This document shows, piece by piece, positions 52,609-64,000 of a stretch of 64,000 bases of DNA (its first letter is position 1; each line of letters starts with the position of its first letter). The notes below the pieces were generated by a model. That model searched no databases. It was not told the DNA's origin and worked only from the letters and a program-made list of their open reading frames with translations. The translations under genes were made by a program, and so were the position numbers. This DNA is from Xestospongia bergquistia (taxonomy: Eukaryota; Porifera; Demospongiae; Haplosclerida; Petrosiidae): assembly GCA_963965975.1 (NCBI GenBank), contig OZ014416.1:4712001-4776000 (forward strand), read 5' to 3'.

Positions 52609-54777
52609 ATGCTCTCGTCTCCCCTACCTCCCTCTTCTGTGTCGACTACCACATCTTGTTCACTGGATTATTCTAGTATCTATATTTGTAAAATAGATAT
52701 TAATCTATTACAGAAACAATCAACTAATCCATCAATAAATGAAGACAAAATTGATGTGGGTAGTGATGATGAGGTGAGTTGAGAGTGGGTGTGGTACAAT
52801 TCATATGAGTGGGTGTGGCATTATTTTAATGAATGGATATTATGTTAGTTGACTATATTTGAATATTTGTTATTTAACATACATGCCGTACACACAGTCT
52901 TCTCTCTCTATCACGTACACACATACACACAGGTATTGAACCAGTAGTAGATCAATCTCATTTAACTCAAGTCCAGAATGGATTTGGTAGACAAAATACA
53001 ATGTCTACCATGTTCCAAAGTGAAGATTAATAAGTGTTTAATTAATACAACTATTAAGTTTATATTGTTCATCTTAGAAAGAAAAGTGCTCCTGTCACTG
53101 AGTCCTCTTTCATATTGTATCATTAGTAATAACGCAAAACATCTCTAGAATTACCTAGATCTGCATCCTCTGTATCTGTCCAATCATCATCTTCAGAGAG
53201 AAGTAAATTTAAAGGATTACTTGGTGCAATTAGACATGTAAGTTCACATCTATAACAATTTTAATTCTACCTCTCTATAAAGGTATTTAAAAACATATCA
53301 GATAATCTCTGTATATATCTGTATATTCTACTGTTATTATAAATGGATATTGACACAATGTTATTTTATTAGAAAGTAATGTAATTTATTAGCATTCTTT
53401 GTTCGTTTAGAGTCCTATAACATTTGGGAGGAAGTATAAAACTCCACACCCTCTACTACTGATATGACACTAGTTATGTTAGAGCTAGAACAAATGATGA
53501 AGAAACTGTTTTCAGTCAATTGTGACATCAATAAATGTATTGATAGTATTGTTGTTGTGGTTTCCATCTTTTTTGTATTTGGTAACAGTTATCCATTTCT
53601 AATACAATAACTCAGATAATTTAAATTTGTTTGTCTGAATTGACATTTGCATATTTTGAGAGTGAGTACAGCTTCTTTTAAAGTAACGAAGACAAACATT
53701 GAGGGTGACCAAGATGATCATCCACATTTTGACTAAATACAACAATATCATCACGATAGGCTGAGGGTATTCTGTGCAGCACTATATAATCCAAATGACC
53801 ACAAATTACAAAAGGCCAAATGGAGTTGTAAAAACTGATTTCTCTTGAGTTTCTTTAGAGAGAGGAATCTTCCAATACCTCTCTGTGCATGGAAGGAATG
53901 TATTTTCTTAGTAGATTGATATGATAGATCTTTAATTGATTTTCAAAATCTACTTTCTATCTGCTACTTTTGAGCCTAAGTGAAAACCATTAATTGGCTG
54001 TATCTGTAGTCTTGAAGTCATTTACACTGAGAAGGCTATTACTGGTACACTAGGAATATCAGCCATTTTAACAATATTGGTTCAGTTAATGAATTTGTAT
54101 TTAGTCATTTGGAGATGATCACTAAAGTCAGTCTCCATGAGCCAAAGTATATAGCAATCACTGACAAAAAAATATCAGGGCTACATAACAATGACACATT
54201 AAAACAGTTAAATTGTACATATTAAATAATGTTTTAGACAGACATATCATCTGTATATACATTCAGGTAAGACTCTCTATCATTACATCATTACATTGAT
54301 ATAACCTTATTGAATATATATAGAGAATATGTTATTGCTGATTTATTATTTTTGTTGAATAGACAAAAAAAACCACACTTTTCTCTAGACAGTTAGTCAC
54401 ATTCCTTTCACAGACAGCTTTTTTATGGGATACAATTCTATTCTGATGATCAGCTGGTCGATTCTTTTTATTAGATAGAGGTATACTTCACTGCATGGTC
54501 TTCCAGAGATATGTCCAATTCTTTGTCAAGTAATGAGTGAGGCCATATCATCTTGTGCTGAATTATTAAATTATGATGTAAAAGCAGTAGAGATTGAAGT
54601 GACTCTACCTTGTCCAGAGAAGCACAAACAGAATGGGAAAATACATGGTGTGATAATCAAATATAACAATGGCCACTTTATCCTGTTGAGTCTGAAATGA
54701 CATTTGAAGTGACTAATATGAGATATATAGCTTTGCTGGTTTAAAGGTAAATTGTCATTTGACGCTCTTGTCAAGTT
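52609..54777 (+). other. Exon-like segments upstream of the IP3-receptor-like region
   Basis: 52609-52773 starts with ATG, encodes 55 codons rich in Ser/Thr (MLSSPLPPSSVSTTT) and ends GATGAG|GTGAGT. An exon-like segment near 53145-53238 (SASSVSVQSSSSERSKFKG) follows CTCTAG and ends CAT|GTAAGT. It joins in phase to one starting at 53411 (SPITFGRKYKTP), which soon stops. Another frame, 54480-54700, follows TTAGATAG (TSLHGLPEICPILCQVM; KAVEIEVTLPCPEKHKQ) and ends in TGA. They could be the 5' part of the downstream gene or a different gene. I do not recognise them, and the phases do not all agree. About 53540-54200 shows nothing clear. Confidence 0.35.
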
Positions 54778-56353
54778 ATTACTTTGTGTATTTGTTCATA
54801 TATCAAGCTCACTAGTTCTTACTAGCTTGCCTGATGGACATTTAGGTAAAGATCTGTCAACAATCAAATCTATTATTAATTAAGATAATTAATAATCTTT
54901 TTATTATTTTCATTCTTTACAGCCACAGATAATGGTCTAGGCTAATGTATGCTGTGAGAGAGGTTTATCAGTCGGATATCCTAGGTACATTCTTAGGTAT
55001 CCTTGATTCAATCCTTCAGACCATTAAGGTCAATAGTCGCTATCATGTGGAGCCGTCTCAAAAAGATATATGATACAGTGTGTGAATGGTGGTAAAGCAA
55101 GTGGATCATTTAATCCATCAGTGAGTTTATTTACTTTGTGTGTGTGATCTCTTTTGTTTACAGGCTGAATTGGTTGAAAATTTTGTCAAAGACACTTGTC
55201 TCTTTCGTGTTTTACATGCCCAACCTAGTAAACAAAGAGGAGAAGATGTGAGACTATTAAAAATGCTATACATAATATTTTACAGTAACCTATTAATCAA
55301 TACTATATTATAGTATTTCTAGTAATACTAGTTGAGTAGTTGGAGTGGGAATAATACTTGTCTCATCCATTAAAGCAGATAATAAAATATTATGATAATA
55401 AATGCCAAACCGCAAGTTTTGTTTATGATAACAATTGCTTATATTCATTGCAAATATATTAATTTTTATTATTGTTCAGGTTTTTCCTGAAGATCCTATC
55501 AAACTGGAGTCAGTCAGTGAAAAAGGACATCATATATTATGTGTATCTAATGCTATCACATCAAGGTATAATGGAGATATAATATAGTGTCCTTATATGG
55601 TATTGAACTGTCTTCATTCTTCCATCAATTTATGTATTTATCCATTTATCCAGCTACCATTAATTTATTTATTATTAATACCTATCTGTCACAGTTATTG
55701 GATATGAGTACATGTACACTCACATTATGTACATATAGTCATACCAATACAAGTACACAGATGTGTATCCAATATACCTACATGTATTAATGAAGTCTTG
55801 TACTGTTCTTAGATATGAATTAAAGATGTCTGTCACTGACTCTGTCTTTGTCATTTATTCACAAACCAAAATTCATTCTCATATCCCTCACAAAACACTA
55901 AGAGTAAGAAAGTACTTCATTTTGATTGGTCATGCAATGTCATGTGACTATTACATCATTAGGGGTGCAATGTGATCAGTTTTTTTAATATGAAATGTGA
56001 GGCATACATTACAGGACATGGTTCAATAGCAACTGACATCTTACCTGAGTCAATCAAAGAAGATGTGATATCAGTAGGTAAGGATCAAGTACAAAAATAC
56101 AGTTAACTGAATTGGATTACTCTTAGTGGGTGCAATGAAAAAGGAGAGTGTTTGGCACTCAAGAAGCTCCACCTATTTTTGGAGATTGCTTCTCGCAGCT
56201 AGAGAATATTAACAGGCCTCTTAATAGTAAGTGATGTTATTATTATCACGACAACAAATAGACACCATAGTAAAAGCAATGATTATAAGATCTTGTTTTG
56301 ATAATTGTTAGATAATATTTTTTTATGTCATAATAACTAAAACTTAATCCTAG

Positions 56354-57541
56354 AGTTGATCATGAATATGGTGACAAGTCTCAATGTTGTATTAAACACT
56401 TACCATCTCATCAGTATTTAGCTGTTGTACAAAATGGACACCACACTGAGGTAGTGGTCTTTGAATGAGTAGCAGGAACAACATTTAATGTAATTGTTTT
56501 GTAGTTAGTCTTAAAGAAAATAGCTGCTGGACAACCAAAGGATCCTGAAGTCACATTTAGTCTTTTGTCAGTTCAAGGGTTGAGTTGTTAGACTGATGGT
56601 AATATCAAACTCCCTCTCTCTCATTAGCAAACAAGAGTGATTACTAAAGGTAGTCATGTTGAGATTCAACACAAACATTCAGGCAAGAACTTAGTAGTTC
56701 AAAGTAAGTTTATCAGATAATAATAATAGCATATAGTGAACATATATTGTTTATAGACAAGTCTTGTTTACAGAGAACATACTCTATATATTGTCAATAT
56801 TGTAGAAACTCCAACAATAAAGCAACTAGTTGAAAGTATGCTTTTATCGTTCATGTTCAAAAATTTATTAGTGTAGTGTATGAACTCTTTTTCTTTTATG
56901 TATACTTTTACATCATTGTTTTGTCTCCTTATATCTTGGACTAGAGGACAGTAATACAACACATCAACATCACTTTTATCTTGAAGAGGTACACATTGAA
57001 TGGTCCAAGTAATTGGTTATGATATATTTTACTTGGACTTGTATTACAATATTTACTTGTTATGGTTTTATTCTATTAGGTGAATGCTGACTTGATTCAT
57101 GAGTATTATTATGTGTCAGGTGTAGCAGCTATATTGAAGGAATATATGAAAGAAGTAAGAATTAATGGATAAATACATAGATGGATGTATATAACACCTA
57201 GCTTGATTACTATTGTTGATGTTTATCTTATAGTTCACAACTGATACTAAACTTGTAGCATTTCCACTATTGGATGAACTTCTTGAAGTTAAGTGATTGG
57301 ATTAGTGGTAAATGTTATCAGAAGAGTCGAGTTAATATGTTCAGAGTAACACAAGTAATATAGATATGTAATATTTAGCTACACCTTGACTATCTCTTGC
57401 AGGGAGTAGACTTACTTGTTGGATTCCTCTCTTTAATTAATGATATTGAAAACAAAGAGTATGTTTGTATGTACACGATGTTGTTTTAATAATTGTCATT
57501 GTGTCTTTAGATTATTGGAGTTGTATAAAAAAATATCAGTG
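56354..57541 (+). CDS. In-frame exon run: MIR-like region and following helices
   Basis: Exons 56354-56450, 56505-56570, 56628-56703, 56806-56835, 56945-56988, 57080-57154, 57234-57287, 57403-57458 and 57511-57541 join in phase with no stop. The introns between them are 54-115 nt. They encode YLAVVQNGHHTE, GQPKDPEVTFSLLS, ITKGSHVEIQHKHSG (MIR-like), DLIHEYYYVSGVAAIL, LVAFPLLDELLE and LVGFLSLINDIENKELLELY. The last pieces look like the RIH helical repeats that follow MIR domains in IP3 and ryanodine receptors. This block is part of the longer IP3-receptor-like locus. Confidence 0.55.
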
Positions 57542-57792
57542 GTATTATAACGATATGTTGAGTCTTCTAATAAAACGTCACTTCTTTATTTAGCAGAGAA
57601 AAGGTTTATGAATGTCTTGTTTAGCAAGATGAGGAATTAATGGATAATTTGGATTACATACAAATGAAAGCATGAATGCCTGGTTAAAGGAATGGACAAA
57701 GAAATATCAAACAGACAAATGACAGATGTGAACCAAATGAATATATAGAGAGAGGTTGTAGATAATCAAATAAAATTCATCTTATTTGACAG

Positions 57793-58261
57793 ATTGCTCA
57801 CTGTATTGATATAGAAAAGCTCTTGATTACTTTAGTGAGAGATGAAAGGTGAACCACTTACCTTAAAAGTCTGCATTTCATAGTATATCTGTCAGCTCTA
57901 TAATGGAAAAGCTTGTACAAAGACTTACTGATAGTCCTGAATATACTAACCATATTAAAAATAACCTGGTAAGACACATAGTAATATATTTTAATATTTG
58001 TTCTTTCTTTCTCTCTCCTAGGATGCATCAACCCTTGACTTTTTAAGCACACTGTGTTTTAGTGCTGGGAAGCCAGTTAGAATTTTACAGAGTAAGTATC
58101 TACAACTCTTTTGTAGTTGATTTCATATTGAAATTGCCAAAGTTGTAGATAATCCAATAAAATTCAACTTATTTACAAAAATAATATTAATTTTGATACT
58201 CATGTATTGTCTACTTTCTTTTCTAGATATTATTCTGAAAAAAATCATATCATCTGAAGAA
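57793..58261 (+). CDS. In-frame exon run: RIH-like helices, with a 47-nt intron
   Basis: Exons 57793-57848, 57896-57968, 58022-58091 and 58227-58261 join in phase. They encode IAHCIDIEKLLITLVRDE, MEKLVQRLTDSPEYTNHI, LDFLSTLCFSAGKPVRIL and ILKKIISSEE. The order resembles the ITPR1 stretch EIDTFVSLVRKN followed by FLDYLSDLCVSMNKSIPV. Intron 57849-57895 is only 47 nt, yet gives the only open frame. Confidence 0.55.
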
Positions 58262-58664
58262 GTCAGTTGAAGTTATTTGATTTCTCTTTTTTGAATCTCC
58301 TTCTTTATAGATTTCTTTTTTTAGAACAGAAATAGATCAAAATAGACAACTTTGTTTCTCTTTCCCAGAAAAATTAAAAGGACCAATTCGTAATGTATGT
58401 TCTAAAGTAAATCATGTGGAAATTAATATACAGTTATGCATATATCTATTCTGTACATCCATATCATTGCCATGCATCCATTCATCAGTTGTTATGTATT
58501 CATATTGTATATTTATTTTTGCCCATATTATATGTCCATTTGTAATGATTTTACATCCATTCATTTGTTTTATGAATCCATTTACCCATATTATGCATTA
58601 GTCTCCTCATATTATGTGTCCATTTACTGATATTATGTGTCCATTTATATTTATTATATTGCAG

Positions 58665-59753
58665 GAAACTGCCAGAATCAATAGAAAAGTTTTTTGATTT
58701 TTTTTTGTTTCTCATCTTAAACTCCTCAGTTGAATTTGCAAAGTAAGTTAATATTGTATAAATAAAGATTGATGTAACTATGGTGACTAATGTTAATACT
58801 TGATTCATTGACATAGGGAGTCAATTTGGATTCAATTCATTTCATTTGTAATGAAAAGAAGTACATTACCTTCCAACAAGCTCTTACTCCAGTCAGCATA
58901 TTTGGACTTTGTTATTTCAGCTTATGTTGACCTTAGTGTTGAAGAGAGTGCCACAGATATTGACAATGTTTGGCACTGTTATGTAAGTTGTGTGAGGGTG
59001 ACAAATGTGACTGTTGTGAAGATGAAATATTATAAAAGAAAAGTATCTATTAATATTAATATGTTGTAGTAATGAATAGTCTATGACATGAGATGTGACT
59101 TTAAGGTATATATAACAGCAATTTTACATTTTAACAATATTGGAATGACATCACTTCAAATCCAATGAATGCTATTAGAGATGTATATGCTGCTATTACT
59201 AATGGACAAGAAATCAGAGAATTACAACACTGCATCAGGACATTTCTCAGTATAAACAAGGTATAGAAATGATGTTTATTATTGTTTTAATTATATCTGT
59301 TATATCTTGTTTTGTTAACTGTCATTATTATATTATTAATCAACTTTCATTAGTTGGTGTATGCTAAAGAAGAGATTGAAGGAAAAGTTGAACTGATAGC
59401 TCAGATGTTGTCAGTAATCTACAGGGAAGAGTCTGAAATCAATGAAGTTATTGTAGTTTTGACTGGTATTATCAATGGAATGCATGATCAATCTCACCCT
59501 GGTAAGAATTATATATATCATCAAAATTTATTAAATTCTCTCTCTCTCTTTTGGTGATAATTCTTATAAGGTTGTCAAATATGAACAAAAGAATCATTAC
59601 AAAGCAACAGAAAGGACTGAAAAGATCTTTCAAGTAAAAAACAGGTAACATACCAACCTATATATTGTATGTTATATTTCAATTTCTTTTCATTGCAGAG
59701 CTGTTTGTGTTCTTTATGTATTTTTCAAACTGTTAACTTATAAAACTCTATGG
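58665..59753 (+). CDS. Exon group with an acceptor lacking AG
   Basis: 58665-58742 (KLPESIEKFFDFFLFLILN) joins 58817-58982 (ESIWIQFISFVMKRSTLP through DNVWHCY) in phase. The next open block, 59141-59260, is 40 codons long, phase 0 at both ends (WNDITSNPMNAIRDVY), but is preceded by TTAACAATAT instead of an AG. 59354-59501 (KEEIEGKVELIAQMLSVIYR) follows in phase. 59571-59644 and 59699-59753 join each other but sit one base out of phase with 59501. Helical content throughout fits RIH-type repeats. Confidence 0.5.
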
Positions 59754-60827
59754 GTATGTAATGGAGGAAGGTTTAGATGATTGGGGATGGAAATGTATGC
59801 ATCATCAAATCTTCATTGTATCCTGTTTTCCTGTCTTTTAGAAATTTATATATGATTTCAAATATCTCAAATCTAAAGTATCATCTGATGATCCATACAT
59901 TCCTGTTAATGAAGCATTAAAAGTATTGATGACTGAGGACTATCATTTGTCTTACCAGGACCCTGAGTTAATAGATGAATGTGATAGATTGATAAAATAG
60001 ATGAATGGATGGATTGATAAATGGATGGATAGTTGAATTTTAGGTTCTCTTTCTGTTTAATGAAACTGTTTGCAGGATATTGTGAAAATTGCTCATGATC
60101 ACCTTCATCACCTCTTTTCTGAGAATACCTATAAATGTTTTGATATGAACAAAAGTGAAGGTCAACAACTCATCAAAATCCTCATTGACTTATTGAATTG
60201 TGAAATAATGAACTAAGACTAAGCAGTACACTATTATTATATGATATATACCAGGAGGAGAACATCATCTTTTGTGATGCTCAAATCTCTTACATTGTAA
60301 CACCTTCTTAAAAGCAAGTCTTTGATAATATGTTAAAAAGGGGTTCATTTTCTAATGAAAAGAAGTTGTTACTTCATATGTTACAAGGAAAAGCTGTTAC
60401 AGGTCTTATATTATTTACTGGTTGAGTTATGATTGTCTCATTCTTTGTTGTTTTAATGTCTAGTGATATTAATGAGAATGTTACAATTTTTTTAAATGGT
60501 GTTGCTAACATTTGTATTATTGATGAGCATGAAACTCAACCACAAGCTTGTAATCAAGGCATTGTTTTTAGTACTGCTATGAAGTTACTTGTTCAACCTT
60601 TATGTAGTGAATTACCCTTCCTTTTTCCCTCCTCTCTCTCTCTCTCTCTCTCTAGGTGTTTTAATGTCATATTGATATATGTTCTACAGTTCTGTTCTGG
60701 TAATAATGAAGAACAAGAGGAACTATTAGTATTAGCTTGTCATCCTCTATAAAGAATTGCTCGACGAAACAAACAAGTAAATGCTGTCATTCTGTTTATA
60801 ATTGTGCATGAATTAAATTTTTTATAG

Positions 60828-61887
60828 GTCCAAATTAAAATTTTTGCTAACTTTCTTAATTTTCTTGATGTTAAGATTGCTGTGTCATCAGTGACTCGTG
60901 TTTTAACTGAAGTAAATTTAAAATTAGTCTATTTATTAATGGTTCATCCTCTCTGCATAAGTTTACTTGTTTTTTGATTACTTTTTTATAAAGAGTTTGA
61001 TGTTAGTTGTCACTCTTCTTTATTTCAGAATGTCTCTAACAATAAAATATTGTGTCATAATATTTCTGAGACATACATCAGACAAGTATTTACATTGACC
61101 AGTACAGGCTCTACTTCAGAATATTGTGAATTCTTCACTACACTTGAAGCTGTGATGAAGGTAGTAATACATTATATCATTATAAATCATTAGTACATCA
61201 TTATTACATCATAACCTCACAAGTCATCTCGCCATGTATCCATAATACTAAAGAACTACCAGGAATTAATTGCACAGTTGTTTGCTGAAGGCAGACATGA
61301 ATATTTTGGTCAAATTATGTTGTCTGACAGTCATCAACAACAATTGAAGTTATTAATAGATGTAAGTAGTAGTACACATGTACTGTCTGCATGTCTCTGA
61401 TCTGTCTATATGTATTTTATCTGCATGTGTCTTTGTCTGTCTGTGTACATCTTTTGTCTGTCTATGTCTCTTTGTCTATCTGTACATACCTTTTGCCTGT
61501 CTTTATGTCTCATTGTCTGTGTACATCTTTTTGTCTGTCTCTGTCTCTTTGTCTATCTGTACATACCTTTTGCCTGTCTTTATATCTCATTGTCTGTGTG
61601 CATATGTCTTCCACCATGTTTCTTTGTCAGTCTGTATGTCTATTGTCTGTCTGTGGACTGTTTGTCTGTCTGCCAAGTTATTATATAATATCTGTCTGTT
61701 TATACATTTTTGAATAAACACTTCATTTAGTTTGAGTTATGTTTTAATATTAGGCTAATGATGATGATCATCATCATCTGTTGCAGTTACTTGCTCTCAC
61801 AGATTTGTTGTCTACATCATCTGAAGGACAATGTAAATATGTTGTAAATGTCTGTCAAACTATCTACACTGTTGATAAACTAGTGAG
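60828..61887 (+). CDS. In-frame exon run: RIH-associated-like helices
   Basis: Exons 60828-60911 (IKIFANFLNFLDVKIAVSS), 61029-61160 (ISETYIRQVFTLTSTGSTSE), 61263-61361 (ELIAQLFAEGRHEYFGQIML) and 61754-61887 (HHLLQLLALTDLLSTSSEGQ, then IYTVDKLVR) join in phase without stops. They parallel the ITPR1 order HGRNVQYIKFLQTIVKAEG followed by HLVELLAVCTEGKN and PLDDIVRVV. This is the strongest evidence for the family call. Confidence 0.58.
61378..61700. repeat. TGTC-rich simple repeat with an ~89-bp internal duplication
   Basis: Intron DNA made of degenerate TGTCTGTC units. An ~89-bp segment (around GTACATACCTTTTGCCTGTC) occurs twice in tandem. All three plus-strand frames stay open for about 90-110 codons because the repeat lacks TAA/TAG/TGA. 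These are not genes. Confidence 0.88.
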
Positions 61888-61983
61888 GTATGTATTAATA
61901 TCCTCTTTATGTAGTCATCAATTCATGTATTCATCCCTACCTATTTATTCATTCATCTATTCATCTTTATATTTATTCAATAG

Positions 61984-63650
61984 AATTATTAGCAGTAAAG
62001 ACATTCCAATCAAGAGAAAAAAGCCATTTGCTCGTCTTCCTAACTTGTCTCATCTCAATACAGAGAAAAACTCACTTGTATCTATTGCTGTCTTATAAAA
62101 AAATTAGTAAGAAAAAGATTATTTAAACTTATTTTGAACAAACTATATTTAGATCATTTTGGGATCATTTGGAACAATGCTCTATTTTGATGGCTTCTTT
62201 GCATGAGGGTTTATCTCATGGTCATATTGATATAGAGGATGTAAAGCTTAAACTGAGAGTTTTATTCTCACAGCATCTAAGTCTTACTATAAGTATGACT
62301 ATTGCACAATAACCTCACTCTCTCTCTCTTTCTTTCTTCTCATTTAGTAAGTTTTTGGAAGAAATAACAAGAGATTTAGATACAATATTGAAGATTCCAT
62401 CCCTATTGCTATATTTAGTTGATGGTCTTGTACCATTAGTTACATCATTCTGTATTAAATTGTTTGCTCACAATAGCTCTACACTAACTAGTAAAGTCTA
62501 TTCCCATTTACTAACACCTAAAGTACTGGCTGTCTTAAAATCAGTTGGAGATGTAGTAATTGTGAGGGTGACAAATGAAGTCTAAAACCATGTCACTATA
62601 ACAATGTAGAATTTGATAAAAAAGCATACAGGTGTGCTATTGACAACAAGGAACAAACTTATCATTAGACTTTCTGCTTTCATAGCTTATAATTATACTT
62701 TATAATACCTTCTGAAGATGATGTTGCTATAAAAGAGGTACTGAATGGAGTGAAAGTTAGGGAAGGAGGGAGCAGATTACAACTAAACAAAGCATGTCCA
62801 TTTAAAATTGTGTCTAATTAGGCCATCTGCCATTTCTCACTTCAACTGTAGGCAAGAATGTTAGGTAAAAAATCCTTCACTAGTCCTGCTGTGAAGGAGT
62901 ATGAAGAAAAACCAGAACAGGAAAGATTGATGAATTTGAAACATTTGTTTGCAATTACAAGACTACATATGAAGGAAAAGCATCAACAGTAAGAAAGGAC
63001 ATCAGTAAGTAAATGAGTGATTTTTGTAGATGAAAGTAGAGAGGGAGAGGGAAAGAGAGAAGAGAGATAGAGAGACGAGGTGGGAGGGAGAGAGTCTAAA
63101 ATGCAATAAGAGAAAGAAAAGTAGTTGTAGTAGTAGATGTTTTTGGACAATAGTTAAACAAGTCATTGAAATTACAATATTTTCTACTTATTTATAATGT
63201 AGTTAATAATAACAAAAATTATCATCTGGTACTAGTTTCAATGCACTAGTTAAATTGTTTACAGATTATGTAGTTCACACTGCTGATGAGTTAATATTAA
63301 TGTTTTTCATGAAGTACATTACTATGATAATTCTATAGGTAACTTACTTGTCATTTATCAAAAATTAATGGTCTACTCGAATTACTTGAGTATATTTATC
63401 CACTCATATGTCCTATTATTTGTCAATTCATTTACCCACTCACTTAGTTCATCAAACTAGTATCCATTCATTTGTCTGTCCATGTCTTTCTGTTTCCATC
63501 CATTCTGCAGCATTCTTTATCAGCAATCACATCAACCTTTCACTTTTAAAGAGAGTGCTAACCTTGACAATGTCTTACTGACTACACAACACGTTTTATC
63601 TGGTGTAGTTACAACATTATAATCCAGCAATGTTTGAAGAGTGAGTATTG
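61984..63650 (+). pseudogene. Right-hand part of the IP3-receptor-like locus, disrupted
   Basis: 61984 onward (IISSKDIPIKRKKPFARLP) joins the previous exon in phase but reads into TAA before its likely donor near 62107. 62153-62290 (SFWDHLEQCSILMASLHEG; LRVLFSQHLSLTI) resembles the ITPR1 segment containing MWKLFENFLVDICRACNN. 62348-62585 (FLEEITRDLDTILKIPSLLL; HLLTPKVLAVLKSVGDVV) is one base out of phase with it. Weaker exon-like pieces follow at 62852-62990 (PAVKEYEEKPEQERL), 63266-63339 and 63512-63620 (SANLDNVLLTTQHVLSG). The locus continues past the window edge. Confidence 0.45.
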
Positions 63651-63769
63651 TTAACTCCCACATATAATTAAACAACTATATTCTATTCAGACAGTATAAA
63701 AACAATCCAAGAAGCACTAGTTCAAAAAAATCACATGAGAAGGTGGATATGTCACCATTGACAGTTTTT

Positions 63770-63860
63770 ATCATCCATTGTTTCATTCTTCCATCTCTTT
63801 ATCAGTCCATCCATCAATATTTCCAATAATCCATTAATCTATCTATTCATCCATCCATTT
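63770..63860. repeat. Degenerate CATC/CCAT simple repeat
   Basis: The stretch has imperfect CCATCCAT and ATTCATC units. The same style of sequence occurs in introns near 55615, 58440-58660, 60000 and 63410-63510. Confidence 0.75.
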
Positions 63861-64000
63861 ATTACTCATTAATATTCATCAGAAAATATAATAATCATTG
63901 ATGTTATTAATAGTATCCTGTTCATATACATATCACTTTCTATCATTATATCTTTTACAGGTCATGTTGTATTTGGTACATCCTAAAGATGTAATAGCTG

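Larger units (their letters stand above)
55164..64000 (+). pseudogene. Inositol 1,4,5-trisphosphate receptor-like gene, multiple lesions, incomplete on the right
   Basis: More than 25 plus-strand exons with good GT-AG borders follow the domain order of animal IP3 receptors as remembered from ITPR1. An N-terminal part (VKDTCLFRVLHA, 55164-55247) is followed by MIR-like segments (CIKHLPSHQYLAV; HVEIQHKHSGKNLVVQ), then RIH-like helical repeats (LLITLVRDE; LDFLSTLCFSAGKPV; LQFCSGNNEEQEELL; GSTSEYCEFFTTLEAVMK; LLQLLALTDLLS). The pore region is not reached. Lesions: in-frame TAA near 60319 and again at about 60751, a missing AG acceptor before 59141, and phase breaks near 56015, 57594, 58325, 59571, 60459, 62100 and 62350. 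Several long runs splice perfectly, so decay is recent or the sequence carries base errors. Family assignment by eye is moderate. Confidence 0.55.

Noticed and set aside
61378-61717. Three overlapping frames rich in Cys, Leu, Ser and Val
   Set aside because: They arise from a stop-free TGTC simple repeat inside an intron.

Overview
This is an AT-rich eukaryotic window with split genes. Introns are canonical GT-AG and the smallest I read is 47 nt. The large central gene combines ankyrin repeats, a Roc-COR GTPase and a death domain. That mix, with compact introns and much simple and tandem repeat, suggests an early-branching animal, most likely a sponge. The organism assignment is inference.

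Layout. (1) 1-13340: a satellite array of about 142-bp monomers, roughly 94 copies, including a recent tandem duplication of a ~3.7-kb, 26-monomer block. (2) 13340-16230: a ~600-bp-arm inverted repeat carrying an exon-like segment in both arms, flanked by other exon-like fragments. (3) 16230-26700: gene-poor DNA with a direct segmental duplication (about 17.9-20.4 kb and 23.0-24.7 kb); each copy contains a tandem array of the same 132-143-bp repeat family. Eroded coding-like sequence lies at 25.5-26.5 kb. (4) 26700-50480: one plus-strand gene of at least 19 coding exons, fully phase-consistent from ATG 27183 to TGA 50117-50119. It encodes about 11 ankyrin-type exons, Roc, COR, a death domain and a C-terminal membrane anchor. 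One in-frame TGA (47789-47791) interrupts the largest exon between COR and the death domain. Its introns hold an internally deleted hAT transposon with 8-bp target duplication, a MITE nested inside it, a second MITE, hairpins and other insertions. (5) 50900-52240: a broken minus-strand patatin-like phospholipase fragment and a broken plus-strand MULE transposase tail. (6) 52600 to the end: a long run of plus-strand exons. From about 55.2 kb these resemble the inositol 1,4,5-trisphosphate receptor family (MIR-like and RIH-like regions). Several blocks splice in frame, but multiple stops and phase breaks suggest a decaying copy or an inaccurate assembly. It runs off the right edge.

The central gene resembles DAPK1 (ankyrin-Roc-COR-death) without the kinase and with an added tail anchor, so a membrane-tethered signalling scaffold or switch is a reasonable hypothesis. 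The IP3-receptor-like sequence lies in the same orientation downstream. No functional link between the two can be drawn from sequence alone. All homology statements come from pattern recognition by eye, without database searches.
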